A stretch of 13,077 nucleotides of DNA from Candidatus Eisenbergiella stercorigallinarum (GTDB lineage Bacteria > Bacillota > Clostridia > Lachnospirales > Lachnospiraceae). The DNA lies in assembly GCA_019120525.1 (NCBI GenBank), contig DWUW01000014.1, forward strand, positions 1 through 13,077. Direction: 5' to 3'. Shown one piece after another: positions 1-7,374 of the stretch; position 1 is the stretch's first letter; every line of letters starts with the position of its first letter. The notes under the pieces were generated by a model. The model saw nothing but the letters and a program-made list of their open reading frames with translations. It was not told the DNA's origin and made no database searches. The translations under genes and the position numbers were made by a program.

Positions 1-38
1 AAATGAACGCCCTTGCCGCAAATATCACATTTTGCCAT
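1..38 (-). CDS. rpmB: 50S ribosomal protein L28, 5' end only
   Basis: Only the first 12 codons and two bases of the next are in the window, reading leftward. The visible protein is MAKCDICGKGVH, with the N-terminal CxxC of the zinc-binding type of bacterial L28, a structural protein of the large ribosomal subunit. The ATG is the complement of 36-38. A strong GGAGG ribosome-binding site lies at 45-50 (complement), six bases upstream, which fixes the start. It has its own promoter (see 85-113) and diverges from the Asp23/Gls24 gene, the same arrangement as rpmB/yloU in Bacillus. The identification rests on a short but distinctive N-terminus plus that synteny; the rest of the gene is outside the window. 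Confidence 0.9.
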   Translation of the reverse strand, partial: MAKCDICGKGVH

Positions 39-84
39 CTTCGCACCTCCTAAACCAATATATTTTTCAAACCGCAACATGTGT

Positions 85-113
85 ATGATAACAGAAAGAA
101 AAGGAATTTGCAA
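85..113 (-). promoter_or_regulatory. sigma-A-type promoter of rpmB
   Basis: On the minus strand a TTGCAA -35 box (complement of 108-113) and a TATCAT -10 box (complement of 85-90) are separated by exactly 17 bases. Transcription would start near position 78 and give a leader of about 40 bases before the rpmB ATG at 38. The spacing and the match to consensus make this a well-supported vegetative promoter; the start site itself is inferred. Confidence 0.75.
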
Positions 114-153
114 GCGAAATCTGCGAAAAACGCGGGAAGAAAAATAATTATCT

Positions 154-183
154 CTTCCATTTTGTTCGGAAAGCGGTTATAAT
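154..183 (+). promoter_or_regulatory. probable promoter of the Asp23-fakA-recG run
   Basis: A perfect TATAAT -10 box lies at 178-183 on the plus strand. The -35 region is poor: CTTCCA at 154-159 (18-base spacer) or TTCCAT at 155-160 (17-base spacer). It is the best plus-strand candidate in the region between the divergent rpmB promoter and the first plus-strand gene. Transcription from about 190 would give a leader of roughly 115 bases. The weak -35 suggests either a modest basal level or help from an activator; that is inference. Confidence 0.5.
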
Positions 184-303
184 ATGCTTATATTTGTGCC
201 GTTTTGAGGGATAGAGCGCGGTCGGCAGTCTGTGCCGGAGGGACCGGCGCCGCTTATCCAGGGAAAACAGTGCTGTCCGCAGCGGCAAAGAAGGAGGTTC
301 TAC
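184..303 (+). other. long structured leader upstream of the Asp23/Gls24 gene
   Basis: About 115 bases separate the -10 box from the ATG at 304, much longer than needed for translation. The stretch turns abruptly GC-rich after position 214. It contains a 7-bp hairpin at 232-250 (GTGCCGG, loop AGGGA, CCGGCGC, with one T-G pair) and a small GCTG/CAGC stem at 272-283. No poly-T follows either hairpin, so they are not classical terminators. An open frame can be extended upstream to a GTG at 232, but the strong ribosome-binding site AAGGAGG at 291-297 sits in front of 304, so this stretch is best read as untranslated. I recognise no known riboswitch family. Confidence 0.4.
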
Positions 304-657
304 ATGAAGGGTTCATATCTGAACACCCATATGGGCAATATAACGATTGACAGAGAAGTTATTGCGCAGTATGCGGGGATCGTCGCCATGGAATGCTTCG
401 GCATCGTCGGTATGGGCATTACGGTTAAGGACGTGGTGAAGCTTCTGAAGAAGGACAATGTGACGAAAGGGATCGCCGTTACGGTCAATAACAACAAGCT
501 GACACTGGACTTCCATGTGATCGTTTCCTATGGCGTGAGTATTCTGGCGGTATCCAACAATCTGATCGATAATGTGAAGTACAAGGTGGAAGAATTCACA
601 GGCATGGAAATTGAGAAGATCAACATCTTCGTAGAAGGTGTGCGAGTGATTGATTAA
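304..657 (+). CDS. Asp23/Gls24 family envelope stress protein (YloU-like)
   Basis: This encodes 117 residues, a normal size for the compact Asp23/Gls24 (DUF322) family. The family pattern is clear: GNITIDREVIAQYAG near the N-terminus, then a central GIVGMG, and near the C-terminus EIEKINIFVEGVRV. There is no signal peptide or membrane segment, so the protein is cytosolic; in other Gram-positives relatives lie under the membrane and are linked to envelope stress. I chose the ATG at 304 because AAGGAGG at 291-297 lies six bases upstream; the longer frame from GTG 232 has no such site and its extra residues do not look like the family. It is followed 14 bases later by fakA, the conserved yloU-yloV pairing, which suggests co-transcription and perhaps a shared role in membrane or lipid homeostasis. 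The exact molecular function of this family is unknown. Confidence 0.88.
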   Translation: MKGSYLNTHMGNITIDREVIAQYAGIVAMECFGIVGMGITVKDVVKLLKKDNVTKGIAVTVNNNKLTLDFHVIVSYGVSILAVSNNLIDNVKYKVEEFTGMEIEKINIFVEGVRVID

Positions 658-671
658 GGAGGACAGTAGTT

Positions 672-2366
672 GTGAATTTGCAGACAATTGACGCTGGCTG
701 CCTGGCGAAGATGTTTCTGGCAGGAGCCAAGAGACTTGAAAGCAAAAAGGAATGGATCAATGAACTGAACGTATTTCCGGTACCGGACGGAGATACGGGA
801 ACGAATATGACGCTTACCATCATGTCGGCTGCGAAAGAGGTGGCCGCCATGACGGAACCTGATATGAAGTCGCTTTCCAAGGCGGTTTCCTCCGGCTCCC
901 TGCGCGGGGCGAGGGGAAACTCCGGCGTTATCCTTTCCCAGCTGTTCAGAGGCTTTACCAAGGGGATCCGCGACTATGACGTGCTCACGGTGCCGATCCT
1001 TGCCGACGCGGGCGAGAAGGCGGTGGAGACGGCGTACAAGGCGGTCATGAAGCCGAAGGAAGGAACGATCCTCACCGTTGCGAAGGGCGCGTCCCTGAAG
1101 GCGAGAGAGCTTGCCGACGCGGGCGAGGAGGATATGGAGAAGTTCCTCAGCGAGATCATTTCCCACGCGGAATATGTGCTCAGCCAGACACCGGAGATGC
1201 TTCCGGTCCTGAAGCAGGCAGGCGTGGTGGATTCCGGCGGACAGGGCCTGGTGGAAGTGCTTCACGGCGCGTTTGACGCTTTTACCGGAAAGGTTTCTGC
1301 GGACTCCCTGGATTTCTCCGAGCAGGCGAAGCCGGCGCCTTCCGAAGGAGGCGTGAAGGGAAGCCTGGAGGCGCAGGCGGAGATGGAGATCAAATTCGGC
1401 TACTGCACCGAATTTATCATCATGCTGAACAAGACCTTTAATATCAAACAGGAGATGGATTTTAAGGCCTATCTGGAATCCATCGGCGATTCCATCGTGG
1501 TGGTAGCGGACGACGACGTGGTCAAGGTGCACGTACATACCAATGACCCCGGACTTGCGATCCAGAAGGCATTGAAGTACGGCGCCCTTTCCAATATGAA
1601 GATTGACAACATGCGCCTGGAGCATCAGGAGAAGCTGTTTAAGCTGTCCGAAAAGGAGAAGCAGGCGCAGGAGGCTCCCGCAGCGCAGGAAGCGGCGGGC
1701 GAGCATAAGGACGCCGGTTTTATCGCGGTTTCTGCCGGGGACGGCCTTGCGGAGATCTTCCGGGGGCTGGGTGTGGACTATGTGATCGAAGGCGGCCAGA
1801 CCATGAATCCCAGCACGGAGGACGTGGTCAACGCGATCGGCAAGGTCAATGCGGACACGGTATACGTACTGCCCAACAATAAAAACATCATCCTTGCGGC
1901 CAGCCAGGCAAAGTACCTGGTGGAGGATAAGAACGTGGTAGTGGTCCCCACAAAGACGATTCCCCAGGGTATCACGGCTGTGATCAATTTTGTGCCGGAT
2001 ATGGGAGCGGAGGAGAACGAGGCTTCCATGACGGAGGAGATCTCCCATGTGAGGACCGGAGAGGTGACTTATGCGGTCCGTGATACGGTGATCGATGATA
2101 AGCAGATCCGTCAGGGCGATTATATGGGAATCGGGGACGACGGGATCCTGGCTGTGGGTTCGGATGTGGCGGATGTGGCGTATGATATGACTGCCGCCAT
2201 GATGGACGACGACTGCGAGCTGATCAGCATCTATTATGGGGCTGACGTGACGCAGGAGGACGCCGAGAACCTGAAGGCCAGGGTGGAGGAGCGTTATCCT
2301 TCCTGCGATATCGAGCTGCAGTACGGCGGACAGCCGATCTATTCCTATATTATTTCGGCGGAGTAA
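672..2366 (+). CDS. fakA: fatty acid kinase, ATP-binding subunit FakA (YloV, DhaL domain)
   Basis: This encodes 564 residues, typical for FakA/YloV. The enzyme phosphorylates a fatty acid held by a FakB protein, giving acyl-phosphate for membrane phospholipid synthesis. The N-terminal DhaL (Dak2) kinase domain spans about residues 1-200, with PVPDGDTGTN (Asp39 and Asp41 for Mg-nucleotide) and LRGARGNSGVILSQ (about 77-90). The middle domain carries Cys245 in GYCTE and His287/His289 in VHVHTNDPG, matching the Cys-His-His metal site known from the staphylococcal enzyme. The C-terminal part (about 350-564) is the FakB-docking region of the family. An Ala/Glu/Lys-rich linker at about 330-348 separates the last two parts. 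The start is GTG 672, preceded by AAGGAGG at 656-662, which overlaps the stop codon of the upstream gene, so translation is probably coupled. A FakB candidate lies one gene downstream of recG. Confidence 0.93.
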   Translation: MNLQTIDAGCLAKMFLAGAKRLESKKEWINELNVFPVPDGDTGTNMTLTIMSAAKEVAAMTEPDMKSLSKAVSSGSLRGARGNSGVILSQLFRGFTKGIRDYDVLTVPILADAGEKAVETAYKAVMKPKEGTILTVAKGASLKARELADAGEEDMEKFLSEIISHAEYVLSQTPEMLPVLKQAGVVDSGGQGLVEVLHGAFDAFTGKVSADSLDFSEQAKPAPSEGGVKGSLEAQAEMEIKFGYCTEFIIMLNKTFNIKQEMDFKAYLESIGDSIVVVADDDVVKVHVHTNDPGLAIQKALKYGALSNMKIDNMRLEHQEKLFKLSEKEKQAQEAPAAQEAAGEHKDAGFIAVSAGDGLAEIFRGLGVDYVIEGGQTMNPSTEDVVNAIGKVNADTVYVLPNNKNIILAASQAKYLVEDKNVVVVPTKTIPQGITAVINFVPDMGAEENEASMTEEISHVRTGEVTYAVRDTVIDDKQIRQGDYMGIGDDGILAVGSDVADVAYDMTAAMMDDDCELISIYYGADVTQEDAENLKARVEERYPSCDIELQYGGQPIYSYIISAE

Positions 2367-2421
2367 GGGCCGTATCTGCCGCGGCCTGCCGGGGCCGAAG
2401 CGGGGTGGAAAACCGGAAAAT

Positions 2422-4515
2422 ATGAAGATTCAGACAGAATTGACGTCAATTAAGGGAGTCGGCGAAAAGACCGCGGAGCTTTTCGCCAGGCTCCATATTA
2501 CAAATGTGGGGGAGCTTTTGGAGCATTATCCAAGAGACTACGAAAAAATGGACGCGCCAGTGACCGTTTCGGCGCTGACGCCCGGAAGGGTGTGCGCCGT
2601 GCGTGCGGCCGTGATCGGCATGCCGCAGGTAAAGAGGGTGCGTTCCCTGGTCATAGCCACTGTACAGGCCGGCGATGCGACCGGCTTTTTTCGTCTCACT
2701 TTTTTCGGCATGCCTTATCTGAGAAGCGTCCTGAAGCCGGGAAGCGTCCATATCTTCCGTGGGCTCTGCCAGCAGGGATATGCGAAAAAGGCAGGGCGTC
2801 CGGCAGCGGGCTCCTCGCTGATGCAGATGGAGCAGCCTGCCATTTTCAGCCCGGAGGAGTATGCCGGGCTGCAGGATACCCTGCAGCCTAAGTACGCGCT
2901 GACAAAGGGCCTGACCAACCGGATGATGGCCCGGACGGTGCGGGGGGCGCTGGAAGGGCTGGATGGTGGACTGCTGGCAGAATTCCTGCCGGAGGAGATC
3001 CGGAGGGAATATGATCTGATCCCCTGGCTGGAGGCGGTACGGAGGATTCACTGCCCTGCGGACCAGGAGGGGCTTGCGGCAGCGGTAAGGAGGCTTTCCT
3101 TCAATGAATTCCTGGAATTCTTTCTGGGGCTTTCCCGCCTGAAGAAGGAAAACCGGAGGCGGCAGTTCCCGGATCCCCTGCATGGTGTGCCGGATACGGG
3201 CCGGCTGCTGGATGGGCTTCCCTACCGGCTCACCGGAGCGCAGCTGCGGGTATGGGCGCAGATCGAGGCGGATATGGAAAAGGATACGGCCATGAACCGT
3301 CTGGTACAGGGGGATGTGGGAAGCGGGAAGACCATCCTCGCTTTTCTGGCCCTTCTTATGTGCGCGGCAAACGGCAGGCAGGGCTGCCTGATGGCGCCCA
3401 CGGAGGTGCTTGCGGCCCAGCATTTTGAAGCGCTTTCCGGGCTCTGCGCGGAGCATGGGCTCTGTATCCGCCCTGTCCTTCTGACGGGATCGACTCCCGG
3501 CCGGGAGAAAAAGCGGATCTATGCGGATATCGCGCAGGGAGAATACAATGTGGTCATCGGCACCCACGCGCTGATCCAGGAGAAGGTGGCGTACCGGGAC
3601 CTTGCCCTGGTGGTTACGGATGAGCAGCACCGTTTTGGCGTGCGCCAGAGAGAAAGCCTGGCGGAAAAGGGCAGGGAGCCCCATGTGCTGGTGATGAGCG
3701 CGACGCCCATTCCCCGTACCCTGGCGATCGTATTGTACGGGGACCTGGATGTGTCCGTTCTGGATGAAATGCCCATAGGGCGCCTCCCCATCAAAAACTG
3801 CGTGGTGGGAACCGCCTGGAGGCCGAAGGCCTACGCCTTTCTTGCGGCCCAGGTGAAGGCCGGGCATCAGGCCTATGTGATCTGTCCCATGGTGGAAGAA
3901 GGGGAGATGGACGGGCTGGAAAACGTGACGGACTACGCCGGGAAGCTGGAAGCTGCCCTGCCGAAGGAGATCCGGGTCGGCGTGCTGCACGGACGGATGA
4001 AGAATGCCCATAAAAATGAGATCATGGGGGATTTCGCGGCGGGAAAAATTGATGTTCTGGTTTCTACCACCGTCATCGAGGTGGGGATCAACGTTCCGAA
4101 CGCCACCGTCATGATGGTAGAAAACGCGGAACGCTTCGGGCTTGCCCAGCTGCACCAGCTCCGGGGCCGTGTGGGAAGAGGCAGTGCCCAGAGCTACTGT
4201 ATGTTCATCAGTTCCAACGAAAACGACGCGGTGATGAAGCGGCTGAAGATTCTGAATACCTCCAACGATGGCTTTTTCATCGCCAATGAGGATCTGAAGC
4301 TGCGGGGGCCGGGAGATCTGTTCGGCGTGCGCCAGAGCGGCCAGCTGGATTTTAAGATCGGCGATATCTACCGGGACAGCGACCTTGTGCTGAAGGCGTC
4401 GGAGCTTGCGGGACGGATCGTATCCGGGGATCCGGAACGGGAAGACCCGAAGCTTGCGCCTCTTTACCGATGGGAAGAGCAGCATGGGAACCCGGTTGAC
4501 TTTCGAAGCATATAA
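2422..4515 (+). CDS. recG: ATP-dependent DNA helicase RecG
   Basis: This encodes 697 residues, full length for RecG, the superfamily 2 helicase that regresses stalled replication forks and processes branched recombination intermediates. In order: an N-terminal region with GVGEKTAELFARL (about residues 12-24), the OB-fold wedge domain (about 50-160), the Walker A motif GDVGSGKT (about 297-304), the DEQHRFG box (about 400), SATPIPRT (about 425), and the second helicase lobe with STTVIEVGINVPNAT and QLHQLRGRVGRG (about 575-587). The C-terminal LRGPGDLFGVRQSG is the RecG-specific signature. All catalytic motifs are intact. The 55-base gap after fakA contains a short GC hairpin without a T tract, so transcription probably continues. 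The ribosome-binding site is weak (GG at 2415-2416, or the distant GGGGTGG at 2402-2408), so translation may be modest. A promoter for the next gene lies in its last codons. Confidence 0.96.
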   Translation: MKIQTELTSIKGVGEKTAELFARLHITNVGELLEHYPRDYEKMDAPVTVSALTPGRVCAVRAAVIGMPQVKRVRSLVIATVQAGDATGFFRLTFFGMPYLRSVLKPGSVHIFRGLCQQGYAKKAGRPAAGSSLMQMEQPAIFSPEEYAGLQDTLQPKYALTKGLTNRMMARTVRGALEGLDGGLLAEFLPEEIRREYDLIPWLEAVRRIHCPADQEGLAAAVRRLSFNEFLEFFLGLSRLKKENRRRQFPDPLHGVPDTGRLLDGLPYRLTGAQLRVWAQIEADMEKDTAMNRLVQGDVGSGKTILAFLALLMCAANGRQGCLMAPTEVLAAQHFEALSGLCAEHGLCIRPVLLTGSTPGREKKRIYADIAQGEYNVVIGTHALIQEKVAYRDLALVVTDEQHRFGVRQRESLAEKGREPHVLVMSATPIPRTLAIVLYGDLDVSVLDEMPIGRLPIKNCVVGTAWRPKAYAFLAAQVKAGHQAYVICPMVEEGEMDGLENVTDYAGKLEAALPKEIRVGVLHGRMKNAHKNEIMGDFAAGKIDVLVSTTVIEVGINVPNATVMMVENAERFGLAQLHQLRGRVGRGSAQSYCMFISSNENDAVMKRLKILNTSNDGFFIANEDLKLRGPGDLFGVRQSGQLDFKIGDIYRDSDLVLKASELAGRIVSGDPEREDPKLAPLYRWEEQHGNPVDFRSI

Positions 4516-4524
4516 AGGTAAAAT
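4496..4524 (+). promoter_or_regulatory. internal promoter at the 3' end of recG, driving fakB and the topoisomerase genes
   Basis: TTGACT at 4496-4501 (5 of 6 to the -35 consensus) and TAAAAT at 4519-4524 (5 of 6 to the -10 consensus) are separated by exactly 17 bases. The -35 lies inside the last recG codons and the -10 just past its stop. Transcription would start near 4531, leaving a leader of about 38 bases before the fakB ATG at 4570. This would let fakB-parE-parC be expressed independently of fakA-recG. It is a sequence match only, but a good one in the right place. Confidence 0.7.
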
Positions 4525-4569
4525 TTTTGAAGCCGTGAGGCATCGGCGAGAAAAGGAATGGAGAAGAAT

Positions 4570-5436
4570 ATGGCAAAGATTGCGATCGTTACGGACAGCA
4601 ACAGCGGTATTACTCAGGCAGAGGCGGAGAAGCTCGGCATCTATGTTCTCCCCATGCCTTTTATGATCGGCGGGGAAACCTTTTTTGAAGGGGTCAATCT
4701 GACCCAGGAGGAATTTTACCGGAAGCTGCGGACGGGCGTGCCGGTTTCCACATCCCAGCCCGCTCCGGATTCCGTCCTGCGGTTATGGAGAAGGCTTCTT
4801 CTGGATTATGACCAGGTCGTGCACATTCCCATGAGCAGCGGGCTTTCCGGCTCCTGCCAGACAGCCGTGATGCTGGCCGATGATTTTGACGGCAGGGTTC
4901 AGGTGGTGAACAACCAGCGGATCTCCGTCACCCAGAGGCGTTCCGTGGAGGACGCCATCCGCCTGGCGGACGAGGGGATGGACGCTGCGCAGATCCGGGA
5001 ATTTCTGGAAAAGGATAAATTCAATTCCAGCATATATATTATGGTGGATACCCTTTTTTATCTGAAAAAGGGCGGCCGCATCACCCCGGCGGCAGCGGCG
5101 CTGGGAACGCTTCTGCGCTTAAAGCCCGTGCTTCAGATCCATGGGGAAAAGCTGGACGCTTTTGCCAAGGCAAGGACGACGGCGTCCGCCAGGCAGATCA
5201 TGCTGAACGCGGTGATGAATGATGTGACGAAACGGTTTCACAGGCCGCTTTCGGACTGCAGGATGTGGGTGGATTTTGCCCATACGCAGAATGAGGAAGC
5301 GATCCTGGATTTCCAGAAGGAGGTCCTCGCTCATTTCCCGGGCGCGGAAAGCCATGTGGATCCCCTGTCCTTGAGCGTATCCTGCCACATCGGACCCGGC
5401 GCGCTGGCGGTGGCGGTTACGATGAGAAATGACTGA
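4570..5436 (+). CDS. DegV family fatty-acid-binding protein (FakB subunit)
   Basis: This encodes 288 residues, the usual DegV length. DegV/FakB proteins bind one fatty acid and present its carboxylate to FakA for phosphorylation. Family marks are KIAIVTDSNSG at the N-terminus, VSTSQPAP (Thr61), MSSGLSGSCQ (Ser93), VDTLFYLKKGGRI (Arg170) and CHIGPGALA (His273). The Thr, Ser and His correspond to the carboxylate-binding residues known in FakB proteins. I prefer ATG 4570 over the in-frame ATG 4558: GGAG at 4560-4563 sits six bases before 4570, whereas for 4558 the purine-rich stretch abuts the codon, and the shorter form matches the family start. Co-location with fakA supports the FakB assignment; which acyl chains it prefers cannot be told. 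It ends 13 bases before the topoisomerase B gene. Many clostridia carry several DegV paralogues, so I give no numbered symbol. Confidence 0.9.
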   Translation: MAKIAIVTDSNSGITQAEAEKLGIYVLPMPFMIGGETFFEGVNLTQEEFYRKLRTGVPVSTSQPAPDSVLRLWRRLLLDYDQVVHIPMSSGLSGSCQTAVMLADDFDGRVQVVNNQRISVTQRRSVEDAIRLADEGMDAAQIREFLEKDKFNSSIYIMVDTLFYLKKGGRITPAAAALGTLLRLKPVLQIHGEKLDAFAKARTTASARQIMLNAVMNDVTKRFHRPLSDCRMWVDFAHTQNEEAILDFQKEVLAHFPGAESHVDPLSLSVSCHIGPGALAVAVTMRND

Positions 5437-5449
5437 TAGGGAGAGCAGA

Positions 5450-7369
5450 ATGAATCAGAACAGTTATGACGCCTCCAGCATTACGGTGCTGGAAGGCCTT
5501 GAAGCGGTCCGGAAAAGGCCGGGCATGTATATCGGAAGCGTTTCCACGAAGGGACTGAACCATCTGGTTTACGAGATCGTGGACAACGCGGTGGACGAGC
5601 ATCTGGCCGGCGTATGCGACCGGATCTGCGTGACGCTGGAGGCGGACGGCTCGGCCACCGTGGACGACAACGGAAGAGGGATCCCTGTGGGAATGCATGA
5701 AAAGGGCGTGAGCGCGGAGCGCCTGGTGTTTACCACGCTGCACGCGGGAGGAAAATTCGATCATTCCGCATACAAGACCAGCGGCGGATTGCACGGCGTC
5801 GGCTCCTCCGTGGTCAACGCCCTTTCCTCCAGAATGACCGTGCGCGTCCGCCACGGCGGGAAAATCTATGAAGACCGGTACGAGCGGGGCATTCCCACGG
5901 TAGAGCTTGCCGACGGGCTGCTTCCCGTGGTGGGAAAGGCGAGGAACACAGGGACCTGCATCAATTTCCTCCCGGACGATACGATCTTTGAAAAGACCCG
6001 TTTTAAGGAGGACGAGATCAAAAGCCGTCTGCATGAGACGGCTTACCTGAACCCTGCGCTCACCATTGTTTTCACGGATAAGAGGAAAGAAGAGCCGGAG
6101 GTGATCGAATATCATGAGCCGGAAGGGATCGTGGGCTTCATCCGGGATCTGAACAAATCCCGGGAAGCGGTATGCGATGTGATCTCCTTTTCCGGCGAGA
6201 GCGACGGCATTTCCGTGGAGGGCGCCTTCCAGTATGTGAATGAATTTCATGAAAATGTGCTTGGCTTCTGCAACAATATTTACAACGCGGAGGGCGGCAC
6301 CCATCTGACCGGCTTTAAGACCACTTTTACCAATATCATCAATACCTATGCCAGACAGCTGAATATCCTGAAGGAAAAGGATCAGAATTTTACCGGCCCG
6401 GACGTAAGGAACGGCATGACCGCAGTGATCTCCATCAAGCATCCCGATCCCCGCTTTGAGGGACAGACCAAGACCAAGCTGGACAATCAGGACGCGGCGA
6501 AGGTGGTGGGGAAGGTGACCGGCGAGGAGCTGGTCCGTTATTTTGACCGGAACCTGGAGACCTTAAAGAGCATCATCGGCTGCGCGGAGAAGGCGGCGAA
6601 GATCAGAAAGACCGAGGAGCGGGCGAAGACCAACCTGCTCACCAAACAGAAATTTTCCTTTGACTCCAACGGAAAGCTGGCGAACTGCGAATCCAGGGAC
6701 GCCTCCCGCTGCGAGATCTTCATCGTGGAGGGGGATTCCGCCGGAGGCAGCGCCAAAATGGCGAGGGACCGTTCCTATCAGGCGATCCTTCCCATCCGGG
6801 GAAAGATCCTGAACGTGGAAAAGGCAAGCATCGACAAGGTGCTTGCGAACGCGGAGATCAAGGCCATGATCAACGCCTTCGGCTGCGGCTTTTCCGAGGG
6901 ATACGGGAACGATTTTGACATCTCGAAGCTGCGCTATGACAAGATCATCATCATGACGGATGCGGATGTGGACGGCTCCCATATCTCCACCCTGCTTCTG
7001 ACCCTGTTTTACCGCTTCATGCCGGAGCTGATCTTTGAGGGCCATGTGTACCTGGCCATGCCGCCGCTTTATAAGGCCATGCCTTCTAAAGGGAAGGAAG
7101 AGTATCTGTACGACGACAAGGCCCTGGAGCGCTATCGGAAGAAGCATAAAGGCCCCTTTACCCTGCAGCGGTATAAGGGACTGGGGGAAATGGACGCCTC
7201 CCAGCTCTGGGAGACCACGCTGAATCCCGAGACACGGCTGTTGAAGCAGGTGGAGATCGAGGACGCCAGAATGGCTTCGGAGGTGACGGAGCTTCTGATG
7301 GGAACGGACGTGCCGCCCAGACGGACCTTCATCTATGAATACGCGCCGGACGCGCAGCTTGATATTTAA
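5450..7369 (+). CDS. parE: type IIA DNA topoisomerase, ATPase (GyrB/ParE-like) subunit
   Basis: This encodes 639 residues, full length for a Gram-positive GyrB or ParE. The GHKL ATPase domain has Glu42 and Asn46 in YEIVDNAVDE, VDDNGRGIP (Asp73) and SGGLHGVGSSVVNALS (about 111-126). The transducer carries the ATP-sensing loop GQTKTKL (Lys341). The TOPRIM domain has IVEGDSAGGSAK (Glu427) and MTDADVDGSH (Asp504, Asp506), followed by LQRYKGLGEM (about 572-581). All catalytic residues are present. The start ATG 5450 has GGGAG at 5439-5443, six bases upstream; the in-frame ATG 5429 would overlap the fakB stop and has no good site. The partner A subunit follows after five bases, so the two are surely co-expressed. 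The B subunit alone does not separate GyrB from ParE; I choose ParE because the partner lacks a GyrA box and the usual gyrase locus near dnaA-recF is not here. Automated annotation may well call it gyrB. Confidence 0.8.
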   Translation: MNQNSYDASSITVLEGLEAVRKRPGMYIGSVSTKGLNHLVYEIVDNAVDEHLAGVCDRICVTLEADGSATVDDNGRGIPVGMHEKGVSAERLVFTTLHAGGKFDHSAYKTSGGLHGVGSSVVNALSSRMTVRVRHGGKIYEDRYERGIPTVELADGLLPVVGKARNTGTCINFLPDDTIFEKTRFKEDEIKSRLHETAYLNPALTIVFTDKRKEEPEVIEYHEPEGIVGFIRDLNKSREAVCDVISFSGESDGISVEGAFQYVNEFHENVLGFCNNIYNAEGGTHLTGFKTTFTNIINTYARQLNILKEKDQNFTGPDVRNGMTAVISIKHPDPRFEGQTKTKLDNQDAAKVVGKVTGEELVRYFDRNLETLKSIIGCAEKAAKIRKTEERAKTNLLTKQKFSFDSNGKLANCESRDASRCEIFIVEGDSAGGSAKMARDRSYQAILPIRGKILNVEKASIDKVLANAEIKAMINAFGCGFSEGYGNDFDISKLRYDKIIIMTDADVDGSHISTLLLTLFYRFMPELIFEGHVYLAMPPLYKAMPSKGKEEYLYDDKALERYRKKHKGPFTLQRYKGLGEMDASQLWETTLNPETRLLKQVEIEDARMASEVTELLMGTDVPPRRTFIYEYAPDAQLDI

Positions 7370-7374
7370 CGGAG

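Noticed and set aside
232..303. Upstream extension of the Asp23/Gls24 protein to a GTG at 232.
   Set aside because: The added 24 residues do not resemble the family, there is no ribosome-binding site before 232, and AAGGAGG at 291-297 marks the ATG at 304.
654..2048. A 464-codon open frame antisense to fakA, with similar long antisense frames under parE (5417-6442), parC (7366-8445) and the parC-rsmD junction (9031-10077).
   Set aside because: All lie opposite clearly identified genes, have His/Arg/Leu-rich compositions typical of shadow frames, and show no initiation signals.
2368..2397. GC-rich hairpin CGGCC/GGCCG between fakA and recG as a terminator.
   Set aside because: The stem is only five pairs and is followed by AAGCGGGG, with no T tract. 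It may affect RNA stability, but I cannot call it a terminator.
2446..4485. A 679-codon open frame antisense to recG.
   Set aside because: RecG on the plus strand has every family motif. The antisense protein is rich in His, Arg, Gln and Pro with no recognisable domain, as expected from a GC-rich gene read backwards. No promoter or ribosome-binding site supports it.
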